Shown one piece after another: positions 53,892-64,000 of a stretch of DNA of 64,000 bases. Source of the stretch: Chloranthus sessilifolius (taxonomy: Eukaryota > Streptophyta > Magnoliopsida > Chloranthales > Chloranthaceae); NCBI GenBank assembly GCA_021018995.1, contig CM037588.1:83487765-83551764 (forward strand), given 5' to 3'. Positions within the stretch are counted from its first letter, which is position 1. Each line of letters starts with the position of its first letter. The position numbers and the translations under genes were made by a program. The notes under the pieces were generated by a model, which worked only from the letters and a program-made list of their open reading frames with translations, did no database searches and was not told where the DNA came from.

Positions 53892-55637
53892 GTTGTTGCT
53901 CCAAGTGTGCCAAAATTATGCATTATAAATCAATAATTAAAGAATGAAAGAATGCTAGGTTATATGGATGTTAACTTATGAAAGGGATATCAGCACATTT
54001 GGGGCTAACACTGGCCTGCAAGATCAGGGCCAATTGTAGTAAGTTTTAAAAGTGAGTATATTAAAGATCGTCCACAGAGAATTTGCGAAATATGAGATAG
54101 ACCTCCGGATCTGCTACCGGATCTGCTCTATAATTATCTAGAAAGCGATAAAAGAGAGTGTTGGGTTTTGTCACGTTTAACTAAAAGCAAATAAAGAAAA
54201 GAACTAACTAAGCTGATCCAGATTCAAGTTGGGGAAGTGATTAAAATAAATCAAATGGAGAAATAATAACTTTTCGTGGTTTCGCCTTTGAATTTTAATG
54301 GAGAATCAGCAATTAAACAGAGTTGATTCAATCTTCATCGGCTACCGACAGATGTAAGAGAAATAAATCAATTAAGGAAGGGTTTAGACTTATGGTTATG
54401 ATCATCACTTAAATGGTCACAGATCATCCAATAGTTGTTGACCTATCCTCAATTCGAACATGAACATCATCGCAAGTGCTTCGCCGTAACTAGGTTACCA
54501 ACGCTAATTCAGACAGGTAATGAATCAAGGAAATTGCATGCAAAGTAGTGAATCTAAAGGAGTCTAATGCACTAAGGTGATCAATAAGAACCCTTGACAT
54601 GAATCCAATGGAGAAAACACAGCTACAACCTTTTAAATTCAATCTTACAATTACAGAGCACGGCTTTAGAAAGCCCTCGGACTAGCGATCTTGAATCCGA
54701 TCTCTTTGGAGTTACAAAAGCACTCTCGGAACTCTCAAAAGCAAAACAGAGGAAGAAATTACAAGGCAGATAGACTATCCGACCGAAGGAGGAAACAGAG
54801 ATGAAAACTCAAAATGGATGCCCCAATTGGGCAAATGTCTTCTCAATTTATAGCTTTCCTCTATCCGCATAAGGTGAATTGACCAATCGAAGTGCTCGAT
54901 CCGGATTGCCCAATGGTGTTGAGCACGGGATCCAGATCTGTTCGCCAATGAAAATGCTCGATTTGGTTCGCCAATCAGCGTTAGAAGCATCAATTCATTA
55001 TGGGAATTCAAAAGTCTGTTTGAGCTTCTAGAAGTTCCCGCCAAGTGATTTCATCTTTGTGTTTACACGAGGGGCGGAATATGCCTTGGGTTTGTGCTGG
55101 GAATCATCCGGAATGACTCTGTGCTTTGAATTACATTGGGGCGCGTGCGAGTTTACTAAAATGCCCTTCAAAGTGGTCAGAATCCTCGATGCCATTTCAC
55201 GAGTTTAAGGGTCTTTTCGCAGTAGTTTGGCTCGTAAGTTCTTTTCGCAGTGTTTTCTTCTTTTCGCAAAGGTCATTCTTCTATTCGAGGAGTGTTTTCT
55301 TCTTTTCGCAAAGTTCAAGGTTCTTTGCGAATTGAAGAGATTCTTTGCGAATTGAGCTTTAGCTTCCATTCTTCTTTGCGAATGGATCCTTCTTCATCTT
55401 CAGGTCTTTTCTTGCTCTTTTAGGACCTTTTTAGCCATTGCTGAGGCTATTTCTTCACTCCCTCTTTAAGTTTGACATGCGTTGTCGGCTTTTTGATCAT
55501 TTTAAGATGGTTTTCGGATTTGGACCTGTCTTTTTGGTTAGCTGCAATATGAACACTAAAGCACTTATTTAGTCTTCTCAAGGGTCTTTCAAGGCTCATG
55601 TTTAGGGGTGAAAAATGGTATTTTTCACTACTTAACA
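53892..55637 (-). mobile_element. Ath-2 5' LTR
   Basis: Full-length LTR of 1746 bp, from TGTTAAGTAGTG at 55637 to GGAGCAACAACA at 53892. It is slightly shorter than the 3' LTR because of many small losses at CAG/CTG positions between 54080 and 55250; 55250-55637 is nearly identical to the 3' LTR. U3 retains the TTCGCAAAG array at 55238-55385. Confidence 0.92.
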
Positions 55638-56276
55638 CCCACCCCCACCACTACTACCCATGCAGCACATACTCAAACTGAAGTCCCGTTAGTTCCATCC
55701 CCTCCACCACTCCCCATTTTCTCTGAGCAAGCCATTCAGACAGACCCTGCTGTCCCTCTTCTAGCCACTTCTACCCCCCCTCCCACAGCTGGGCCACCTT
55801 TAGTCCCCTACCATTCCATTCCCCTCCCCCGATATGCCACCCTCATCAAAGCCATGGAAAATAACCCTTATATCCACAAAGATGTTCAAAAGGGGCTAGC
55901 TGATTTGCAAGCTTACATCCGCACCCCCTATGAAAACCAAATCCGGAAGTTAGAGATCTTTATGAAATTTGAAAGAGATAAAATGAGGGACCTGCTGGGT
56001 CAAACATTTCAGCTGGTGAGGACTGAGCAACACAAGGTGTCCATGTTGCAAGCCCAACTGGAGCAAGAAAAATTGAAGACCACTAGCCTCAGCAAACACC
56101 TTGGTCTCACCAAAAAGATCAAATCTGAGGAGTATACTGAGCTACAAAACACCATTCCGGAGAAAGCTCAATCAAGTTCGGACTCCAACACTGACTCTAG
56201 CTCTGATTCTGACAGTGACTCCAGTTCGGAGCCACCTGAACCAACCTATGATACAGATTTTGACCCCAGTTATTAG
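55638..56276 (+). pseudogene. Ath-1 env-position ORF, second part
   Basis: This resumes after the CCCAC duplication (55638-55642) in the same frame as the first part. It contains a Pro/Thr-rich stretch, then a helix-forming region (IRKLEIFMKFERDKMRDLLG through QAQLEQEKLKTTSLSKHLG) suited to a coiled coil. It ends with an acidic tail of Ser/Asp repeats and TYDTDFDPSY. The stop TAG is at 56274-56276. The helix and acidic tail are nearly the same in Ath-2 (35970-35599), showing the ORF was under constraint. No hydrophobic membrane-spanning segment is present. Confidence 0.82.
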
Positions 56277-58052
56277 CTCTCATTGTACTTTTTGTGTTAT
56301 AAAGTTGTAATAGAAAATTCTATTTTGTGTATACTACTGTGCATTTCTGTCTGTCTTCTTGCCATCATTACTTTTGTTGTTTTTCTTTTTGCATATATTT
56401 TTCCTCTATTTTGGACCAGTGTGGACCCTGTTACCCTTTGGTTTGGGGGTGTGACAGAAATAGCAATACTCAATAAAGGAGTTAACATCAATACAGTTTT
56501 TGGATCAGCAATTTTTTTTATATATTTTTCACACCTGTTGTTTTAAAAATATGAAGAAATTAAAAATTTTTTGAAATTAATTTCTAGTGTAATTCTAAAA
56601 CTTTCATGAAGTAAATGTCAGGAAATTTCCAAAAGAAAATTGATGTTTTAGTAAACCTAAAATGAAGGAAAACAGTGAAGATATACCTCAAGAAGTTGAT
56701 ATAAAACCACACCCAGTGAGGTTTGGGCCTGAAATGTATTCTTTGGAGGTATGCTTTGGCAATCTTTTCTGCTTTTGGGACTATATGAATCTGCTTACTT
56801 ACACTAGAAGTTACACATATCCAAATCGAAATAATTTGATAGCACTCATGATATTAAAGACATGATGAAAGGCCTCCTGTTGGACAGTTTGAACCTTACA
56901 AAGCCCCACCTTTTGAAACTGCCCTTGATACACACCAGTTGAGCTGTATAAATCGATGAATCCTTTGAAATCTCATCCAATAAACCTCATCAATTTCATT
57001 TAGCCTAACCCTACCCCGAGAAGTCAGAAGAGAAAGGGAAGACAGCTGAGGGAAGGAGAATTGAGTAACAATTTAATAGCAAAAGAAGGGTAAAAGTTGA
57101 AGGCAATGATGAAACAGTAGAGGGAATGTGGCATGCAGTCAGTGCTAATTCGAAAAAGAAAAGAAAAATATTTGAGCAAAACAAAAGAAAGAAGGCATTT
57201 TCATTGGAAGTTTGAAAAAGAAAGAGAAAAAGATGGCCACTTTGGCTCTGGAAATTCAAAAGAGGAAGATGAAACTATGCTGAAGAAAAATGGGTTTGTA
57301 TATAACCTCCTGACCTTGACTGACTTCTCAAATATGAACACCATTCCAACCCTTTTTAGAAATTTCACCCATAAGCCACAATAAAACCCAAGTAAAAGTC
57401 CTTACTGATCAATGATGGATTGAGCTATCACATGGAGACAAGAATTTGTGTAATCTATGGTGAAAGGAGCAGTGAATTTATTACTAAAAGCAATGCCTAT
57501 GCTCCTGCTTACAGTCCTATTTGAGGACTGTAATTGCTCTTGAGCTGTGTAAAATAGTACAACCCTCTCATTTGCTTTTTGAGTAAAAATCCTGGTGAGA
57601 ATTGGGTTTAAAATCAACTGATTAGGGCAACATCAAAGCTGGATTCCTAAATCAAAGGCTTGCTGTTTGTTAATTTTCCTTGCAAATGGCCTCTGACATA
57701 AATCGACTGAATAGTAACAAGAATTACTGCAGAATTTTAGTTTTAAACTGATATCTTTCTTGAAAAAACCTTCTTACAAAATAACTGATGCAGGTGTGAA
57801 TAATCAATTGAGGAAAGTGGTCGTATGTGAGCATGATCTTAACTAACTTATTGAAGAAGTTTGTGGGTACCTTCACTGAAAACCCTCAGGAGACTTCATT
57901 CCTCCACTAGGGATCACCTAGGGGTTTAAAAGGCTTGTTGCATATGCTAAATGCAACTGTGCTCCCTACAAAAGTGGCTCTTTACTTTGTTTTATATATA
58001 TATATATATATATTTTATTTTATTTTTCTTTGCTCAGGGACTAGCAAAGCTT
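56277..58052 (+). other. Ath-1 3' untranslated region, no gene
   Basis: About 1.8 kb between the env-like stop and the polypurine tract. The first 250 bp after the stop include a hydrophobic 87-codon open frame (56283-56546) that overlaps no conserved frame of Ath-2, so I do not call it a gene. The last 250 bp share with Ath-2 and Ath-3 the block ending CTCAGGGACTAGCAAAG. Confidence 0.75.
57993..58012. repeat. (TA)n microsatellite
   Basis: About ten TA dinucleotides just upstream of the Ath-1 polypurine tract; absent from the matching place in Ath-2. Confidence 0.95.
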
Positions 58053-58065
58053 AGGTTTGGGGGTG
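58053..58065 (+). other. Ath-1 polypurine tract
   Basis: AGGTTTGGGGGTG lies directly before the 3' LTR and would prime plus-strand DNA synthesis. Confidence 0.9.
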
Positions 58066-59959
58066 TGTTGACAAGTGAAAAATACCATTTTTCACCCCTA
58101 AACTTAAGTCTTGATAGACCTTCGAGAGAACTAAATAAGTGTTTTAAGTGCCTATGTTGCAGCTAACAATAAAGACAGGCTTAACCATAAAAGCAGCTTA
58201 AAAGTGCCAAAAAGATGATAATCCATGTCAGTCCAAAGGAAGGAAGTGAAGAAACAACCTCATCAGCTGTTGAAAGGTCTAAAGTGAAGAGGCAAAGACA
58301 CATGTAAGAAGCGAGAACAATTCGAACAGAGAAATGCACTACAGAGTTCTTTTCGCAAAGAACCTACACTTTTCGTAAAGAACTTTGAACTCTGCGAAAA
58401 GGACTAAAACTCCAGGCTTAGCTTTCGAAGTGCATCTGAACTCCTCGAAGAGAAGATTGAACTTTGCGAAAAGGAGAAAACACATTTCGAAGAGAAGATT
58501 GAACTTTGCGAAAAGGAGAAAACACAATTCGAAGAGAAGATTGAACTTTGCGAAAAGGAGAAAACACATTTCGAAGATTGCGAAAGAGCTTGAAGTCACA
58601 AGACTGTGAAAAGGTATTCTGGAGATTCACAGCTTTAATAAGGGCAATTCAGTAATCTGTTGCATGCATCCCAATGCGTTTTAAAACCTAGGGACATTTC
58701 AGAGGGTTCTAAGCATGAAGCGAAGGAATATTCCACCCCACGTGAGCACCTAGAGAGGGAATAACTTGGCGGGAACTTCTAAAAACTCTAAACAAACTTT
58801 CAAAATGCATAACAGAATTGATGCCTTTTTCACCTGATTGGCTGAACCAGATCAAGGAATTCTAATTGGCGTAAGATCTGGATCCCGTGCTCGACTACCA
58901 TTGGTCAATACAGATCGAGAACCTCTCGATTGGTTGATACACACTGAAATGGACACAGGGAAAGCTATAAATAGATCAAGCATTTGCTCAATTGAGGCAT
59001 CCAGTTTTGAGTTTCATTTCTAATCCCCATTTCCCGCCAGACATGACTTATGCAATCCTTGTAATAGCCTACTTTGTACTTGCATTTGAGAGCTGTGAGA
59101 CATTGCTGTAACTCAAAGGAGAGTTTGCATCCAAGACTGCAAATCTGAGAGCTGTTAAGTTGTGCTCTGTAAATTGTAAGGATGAATTTTAAAAGGTTGT
59201 TGAAAACTATGCATTCTCCATTGGACTCATGTCAAGGGTTCCCTCTGATCTCCTCAGTACATTAGACTCCTTTAGATTCATTGTTTGCATGCAATTTCCC
59301 TTGATTCATTAATCCTGTGAGAATTAGTGTTTGTAACCTAGTCTCTTATAGCATCTGTAGTGATGTTTCTTGTTCTGAATTGAGGATTTGGATTAAAAAC
59401 TATTGGATGGTTTGTGGCCATTAAAGTGGACAGACCATAGCCATAAGTGTAAGCCTAATCCTTGAATTAGATTTATCTTTCTTACATCTGTGCTTGTAGC
59501 CAGATGAAGATTGGATCACCTCTGTTGAACTGCAGTTATTCTCATTAGATTTCAAAGACCAAATCAGATTTAGATATTACTTCTCCATCTTTGTTTCAAT
59601 CATTCCCCCAACTCGGATCTGGATCATTTAGTTTAAATTTTTCTTTGTTTATAGTTAGTTAAACGTGATAAATTCAAACCTCTCATCTTATCAGTTTTCT
59701 AGATAGGATAGGAAGCCAGATCTGGTAGCTCAGATCTGGAGGTTTATCTTACATTTTAGACAAATTCTCTGTGGACGATCTTTCACTCACTTACTTTTAA
59801 AACTTGCTACAATTAGCCCTGATCTTGCAGGCTAATTCTCTTCTGACTGTGCTGATATTTCTTTATTTTTTTTTATATAGTCTAGAGCCACGGTAATTTA
59901 GCAGCTATAAATCTGTTTTCTAAACACACATAAATCAAGCACACTAAGAAGCAACAACA
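58066..59959 (+). mobile_element. Ath-1 3' LTR
   Basis: The 1894-bp partner of 21938-23815 has the same ends. The 42-bp U3 repeat has one more copy here (58445-58580). At 58860-59050 several CAG/CTG sites of the 5' LTR appear as CG. The hairpin at 59407-59438 is identical to the 5' copy. GAAAA (59960-59964) follows. Confidence 0.95.
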
Positions 59960-60684
59960 GAAAATACTCAGAAAATGAAATGGACTGAGAAGATAATGAG
60001 AACTTACCAAAACTGGGGTATTGCAAGGATAGTCTACAGTTATCCAAATCCAAAGATGCTTGGTGCGAAATGTTTGGCTTGAGTTGTTGATCCAACTGGC
60101 AACAATATTGGACAAATGGTGTAGCAGGTAGTGTACAGTAGAGTAGAAAGAAGATATTCGAAGCGGGTGAAGGAGTATGAGTATTTAGCAGAGAGAAGGA
60201 CTGAGAGAATGAGCTTCACGAGAGCTTTATACATTCAGAACCCGAGCCACGAGAGGATAGGGCTTTAGAAAGAACAACTTGAGAGGATCTCGAGCAGATG
60301 GCATTGCTCGCATGAGCCTATCGAGGCTGAGTGTAGCCTCGGAACAATTGTCCCAAGAGGATGATTCGAAGTGCATAATCCTCTCGAGGGACAGCTAGTT
60401 CATTTACAAAATAGTCTCGAGAGGATGCCTGAAGGTTTCTGATCCACTCGAGAATGCAAAAATGGCTTGTTTAGACTCGTGATTGACATTTTCTCATGCA
60501 AATAAGCTTAGTGATGCTAACGCTAAACAGATCCATTCAATATTCAACAATAAATCAACAATTATGGCACACATCATGATTCATCAAAAGTAGACCACAA
60601 TAACTTAGTTTTTACAAAAATTTTAAAACATTTCAACAGTTATGGTACACATGGTACAAAGGTTGAGATCATATATCAGTGGGA
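59960..60684 (-). promoter_or_regulatory. Ath-4 pol-env spacer with CTCGAGAGGAT motif array
   Basis: No gene is present. Between 60210 and 60460 about eight copies of CTCGAGAGGAT or its complement ATCCTCTCGAG occur (for example TCTCGAGAGGATG, ATCCTCTCGAGGG, CCACGAGAGGAT, GATCTCGAGC). Position and style match the spacers of Ath-1 and Ath-2, but the motif differs. The left edge is the GAAAA duplication made by Ath-1, and the spacer continues at 21932 leftwards into the Ath-4 env-like start. Confidence 0.55.
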
Positions 60685-61957
60685 GCTCTTGAAAGTGGAT
60701 GGTTTCAGAGGGCACCACAACATTTTCAACATAGAGTTTGAGCCTTTAGCCATTGAATTTCATGACTCTTCCAGAATTAGGGTCCAAGATCTCAACATCT
60801 CCAGTTGGGGATGCATGTATGACAGTAAATGGGCCATCCCATCTGGATCTCAACTTACCTAGAAAGAACTTTAATTTTGAATTGAAAAGCCATACCTTAG
60901 CACCATCAGCAAATTCCTTCCTAAGAAGGTTCTTGTGGAAAAAGGCCTTGGCTTTCTCCTTGTAGATCTTTGCATTTCTATAGGCATCCAACTTAAGTTC
61001 TTCTAGCTCAGCAAGTTGCAGCTTCCTATTTTTACCAGCCGAAGTTAGATCAAAATTTAAAGCTTTCATGGCCTAATAGGCCCTGTGTTCTAACTCTATT
61101 GGTAGATGACAAGCTTTTCCATAAACAAGTCTGAAAGGAGACATCCCAACAGGAGTCTTATAGGCAATCTTATAAGCCCACAGTGCATCTTGCAGCTTTA
61201 GGGACCAATCCTTCCTATCTATCCTCACTATTTTCTTCCGAATATGCTTGATTTCGCTGTTGGAAATGGCCACCTGCCCACTGGTATGTGGGTGATATAG
61301 AGTAGCAATTTTGTGTGTAACAGAGTACTTTATGAGCAAGCTCTCAAAGTACTTATTACAGAAATGACTTCCCCCATCACTGATGATAGCTCGGGGGTGC
61401 CAAATCTTGAGAAAATATTTTCTTTTAAAAATTTCAGGGCAGTTCTGTAGTCATTTGTTCTTATGGCAACAACTTCCACTCATACGGAAATATATCAACA
61501 GCCACAAGAATGAAATTGATTCCAAAGGAAGGAGGGAAAGGACCCATAAAGTTTATCCCCCAGACATCAAACAATTCCACAACAAGGATGGGTTGCAATG
61601 GAATAGAATCTCTTTTAGATATGTCTCCCATCCTTTGACATCTTTCACAGGCTTTGCAGTGCTCAAATGCATCCTAGAACAAACATGATCAATAATATCC
61701 AGATTGGAGCACTTTTGCTGCTGTCTTTTTTCCCCCAAAGTGACATCCATAGGCATGTTCAAGATACATTGATAGAATACTATAGATTTCACCATTAGGG
61801 ACACATCTCCTCACTACCTAGTCTGCACAACATTTGTAGAGGTAAGGATCCTTCCAGATAAAATATTTGACTTGAGAGAAAAATAAGTCTGTGTCCATCT
61901 TGAACCAATGTGGGGTGTTGTATGTACGGGTCTGTCAGAGAATGTGTTGATTTATTA
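60685..61957 (-). pseudogene. Ath-4 integrase, 5' end cut by Ath-5
   Basis: Minus-strand pieces are collinear with Ath-1 integrase. The zinc-finger region lies at 61957-61553 in shifted frames. The DDE core is at 61339-61073, with [18 protein letters not shown] (Ala in place of the catalytic Glu, which is Glu in Ath-1 QVEIS), [19 protein letters not shown] and [12 protein letters not shown]. The C-terminal part is at 61069-60746 with KLQLAELEELKLDAYRNAK and LRSRWDGPFTVIHASPTG. A TAA at about 60743 replaces the Lys of VNGKRLKPY. The homology to Ath-1 stops near 61950, where the Ath-5 LTR begins. Confidence 0.88.
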
Positions 61958-64000
61958 TGTGGTGTTGGAAGAAAATTAAAATCAAGGTAAAACAGAGGAT
62001 AAAAGTGATATGGTGAAAACAGCAATCCTAAAACATCCTAAGCCTGCAAGATTCAGGGCTATTATAGCAAGTTTTGATAAGTAAGCGTTTGTCCCACAAA
62101 GAATTTGATCTAGAACTCAAAATGGGCTATAATAGTAGGCCTCCAGATCTGGCTACAGATCTGACAATCCTAAAGAAGGGGAGTTGGGTGTCATGACTTT
62201 ACTAAATTAACCCTAACGAAAAAGAAATAAAGTACAGCCCTATCCTAAAGAAAGGGTTAAGAAGAAGATGGTGATGGTGTGCACCAAAATAAAATATAAA
62301 AATGATGGGAAGTAAGAAAGTTAAGCTAGAGTTAATACAGTAATGTAACTCAGATCTAGACAGTCTCTGCAATGGTCCTTACTGAGATGCTATCAATAAC
62401 CTCAACAAGGTAGAAGAATCTAATTTAACCTATGTCATTTGGGGTGCTCTTAAGGCTATACTCTGTCCACTCAAATGATCACAGAGTATTCGATAGAGTC
62501 TGTCAAATCCCATTGATTAAACCAGAAATGCTAACCTAATCCAAAGGAGTGGACTAATCATTTCTCCAACCAATGGACCAGATCAGGTCATGAATATTAT
62601 TACAGACACTATGTAATGTCAGTGCTATATGTTCCCCAGAACTGCACACAGATCTGGCTAACATCCATAGATATTCCAACCCATAAAATCTTATGTGTTT
62701 TGCCAAGGTGAATGGCTCAATGTGCCCACACAAAGGACCAATAACAGGTTGAATAAGGATTTAGATTCAGCTAATCATTGCTACCAAAGGCCTGTAATGA
62801 CTCAACCTCAAGCTGTAATTACTACAAAGATATCAAGTCTAACATCTGATATCGGACAAGTAAAACAAAGGGGAGCCAGTTCCTGCACAAACCTCCTCAC
62901 AAGGCTCTAGAAGCTCATGTGTAGAGGAGAAGAATCCTTCTCAGACATGTGGTTGGGCACTACCTTAGGGTTATACTCTGTCCACTCATATGGTCACAGG
63001 GTATCCGATAGGTCTATCCATACCACAGAGATCTGAGAAAGAACATATAAACTATTGCTGCCACCATGGAGTCCCAGGGCTACGAGTTCTCTAAATCTGG
63101 CTATAGATCCAGCTTGCTATCCATGGGTCTATTAAACTAAGAGAAATCAGATGGTAAACAATAGATCTACTAGAAACTAAATAGGCTAGTCCCAAAAACA
63201 TGGATCTTATAGAAGTCTAAGGAAACCATAAGATCTGTAGATTTAATTTGTCATTAAGATAATAATCTATTAATAAAAGTAAAACTTACAATGAATTATC
63301 TCAAGGCTACAGCTTGTACACAACTGCTCATCCAAAAGATCCCAATGTATACAAAGCCTATTACAAAACTAAAATAAAACTAAACCTACCTGCTTATAAA
63401 AGGATTAGCCAGCCAATGCTGGACTAAGAGGGATGAAAAATAAAAAAAAGAGATGATCAAACCCTAACCCTAGCCTATTAGAGCTCTCACCCGACAGAGG
63501 ATGAAGGAAAGATGAAAATACTAAACTCTAAATATAGCTTATATACTCTGTCCATAAGGCCTTGGCTTCAAAAGAGATTAACCCTAATTTTTCTAGCAGA
63601 CGTGGCACTATTACAACCCTTGAATGTCTTGAGATGTGTGCCTCAAACTCCATGCCTTGAGAAGTGTGCCCTAACCTTGGGAAATTCCCTGAAGGTCCTT
63701 GAGTTAAAATTGACAAGTGGAGAGCCTGAGCTTCGCAGGGCTGGCATCTGCATTAATTCACTCGCGCAATGGCAGAGCCTTCGCAGAGGAGCATTTGGCT
63801 TAGGAGGATTGTTCACTCGCACGGTAGATTCTCAGTTGATTGTGTAGCTACTTTGTGTTGTAATGTTGTCACGGAGGTGATTTAGAATGCCTGGATTTCT
63901 CGCACAATAGATCTTCATAAGTTCTCTCTCGTTAAATATTCGCACAGGTAGGCTCCTACGCTTGCGTAGTAACTGGTTAGGCTTCAGAGTGCGCGAGAGC
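61958..64000 (-). mobile_element. Ath-5: Athila-type LTR, minus strand, continuing past the window
   Basis: Its plus-strand start TGTGGTGTTGGAAG is the complement of an LTR end CTTCCAACACCACA, similar to the ends of Ath-1 and Ath-2. Landmarks follow in LTR order: the AGCCTGCAAGATTCAGGGC block (62040), a CCAGATCT...AGATCTGA inverted repeat (62143-62164), the 32-nt hairpin (62458-62489) and a second, variant hairpin (62973-63004). The last 270 bp carry CTCGCGCAATGG/CTTCGCAGAGG-type motifs, the likely U3 array. At more than 2 kb it is longer than the other Athila LTRs, and its other end is outside the window. Confidence 0.8.

Larger units (their letters stand above)
42630..55075 (-). repeat. Four-unit tandem array of [LTR part + PBS + gag], about 2.8 kb per unit
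   Basis: Gag-to-LTR junctions occur at about 43822, 46667, 49462 and 52252, and the full 5' LTR passes the same point near 55058. The spacings are about 2845, 2795, 2790 and 2800 bp. Each unit, in element orientation, is the transcribed part of the LTR with TATA box and hairpin, tRNA-Asp PBS, leader and gag up to the Glu/Lys-rich GSEEEKDE. AT-rich stretches are the same in all units; differences concentrate at CAG/CTG clusters. Confidence 0.92.
31877..55637 (-). mobile_element. Ath-2: Athila-type retrotransposon nested in Ath-1, with internal tandem amplification
   Basis: On the minus strand the order is 5' LTR (55637-53892), PBS, four gag copies each followed by an LTR fragment and PBS, tRNA-Asp remnant, protease, RT, RNase H, integrase, env-like ORF, polypurine tract and 3' LTR (33660-31877). 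It belongs to the same family as Ath-1, judging by LTR motifs and proteins, but a different subfamily. The total of 23.76 kb falls to about 14.1 kb after removing three extra 2.8-kb units and the 1.24-kb LTR/PBS/tRNA insertion. Confidence 0.93.
21938..59959 (+). mobile_element. Ath-1: complete Athila-type Ty3/gypsy retrotransposon carrying nested Ath-2
   Basis: The order is 5' LTR, tRNA-Asp PBS, gag, protease, reverse transcriptase, RNase H, integrase, spacer, env-like ORF (interrupted by Ath-2), 3' UTR, polypurine tract and 3' LTR, all on the plus strand. It is flanked by GAAAA. Removing Ath-2 and one CCCAC copy leaves about 14.26 kb. The LTRs are nearly identical apart from CAG/CTG-type differences and repeat-number changes, so insertion is recent, but several stops and frameshifts make this copy non-functional as written. 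Confidence 0.95.

Noticed and set aside
56283-56546. Hydrophobic 87-codon ORF just after the Ath-1 env-like stop, a candidate membrane protein
   Set aside because: There is no equivalent in Ath-2 at the matching position and the sequence is T-rich 3' UTR. Hydrophobicity follows from composition.

Overview
The window is plant nuclear DNA made almost entirely of nested LTR retrotransposons. I see no host protein-coding gene, rRNA gene or functional tRNA gene. The evidence is full Ty3/gypsy polyproteins of the Athila type (gag, protease, reverse transcriptase, RNase H, integrase, then an extra env-position ORF), primer-binding sites complementary to tRNA-Asp, long LTRs ending TG...CA, and fragments of Tekay/Del-like and Tat/Ogre-like elements. 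The host is an angiosperm-type genome with a large repeat fraction. I cannot name the species.

Names used below. Ath-1 is a plus-strand element with LTRs 21938-23815 and 58066-59959 and target duplication GAAAA. Ath-2 is a minus-strand element, 31877-55637, inserted in the env-like ORF of Ath-1 with target duplication CCCAC. Ath-3 is a minus-strand element without pol, about 5107-21557. Ath-4 is the oldest minus-strand element; its env-like ORF start (21586-21807) and integrase (60685-61957) are now 39 kb apart because Ath-1 landed between them and Ath-3 landed inside its env-like ORF. Ath-5 is a minus-strand LTR from 61958 past the right edge, inserted in the Ath-4 integrase. Ath-6 is an LTR end at 1-524. 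A minus-strand Tat-like fragment occupies 525-4450. Two Tekay-like 5' ends (13032-16439 and 18245-19926) lie head to head inside the 5' leader of Ath-3.

Layout: 1-5106 is the Ath-6 LTR end, Tat-like gag-like repeats, leader and LTR, and an unclassified LTR fragment. 5107-21557 is Ath-3 with the Tekay block. 21558-21937 is Ath-4. 21938-31876 is the 5' LTR, gag, pol and first part of the env-like ORF of Ath-1. 31877-55637 is Ath-2. 55638-59959 is the rest of Ath-1. 59960-61957 is Ath-4 again, and 61958-64000 is Ath-5.

The most unusual structure is in Ath-2. Its gag gene contains an inserted piece of LTR plus primer-binding site that reads on into 45 nt of tRNA-Asp, including the CCA end. The LTR-part/PBS/gag module is repeated four times in tandem (about 2.8 kb per unit, 43.8-55.1 kb). 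Subtracting the extra material returns Ath-2 to about 14.1 kb, close to the 14.26 kb of Ath-1 without its insert. Two further patterns run across elements. One is a 32-nt hairpin in the transcribed part of Athila LTRs whose arms covary between families. The other is a set of element-specific short palindrome arrays found in LTRs and, in the Athila elements, again just upstream of the env-like ORF.

A caution applies to many frameshifts. Where repeat copies can be compared, differences cluster at CAG/CTG triplets that become CG. This looks like consensus error at CHG-methylated sites rather than real decay.
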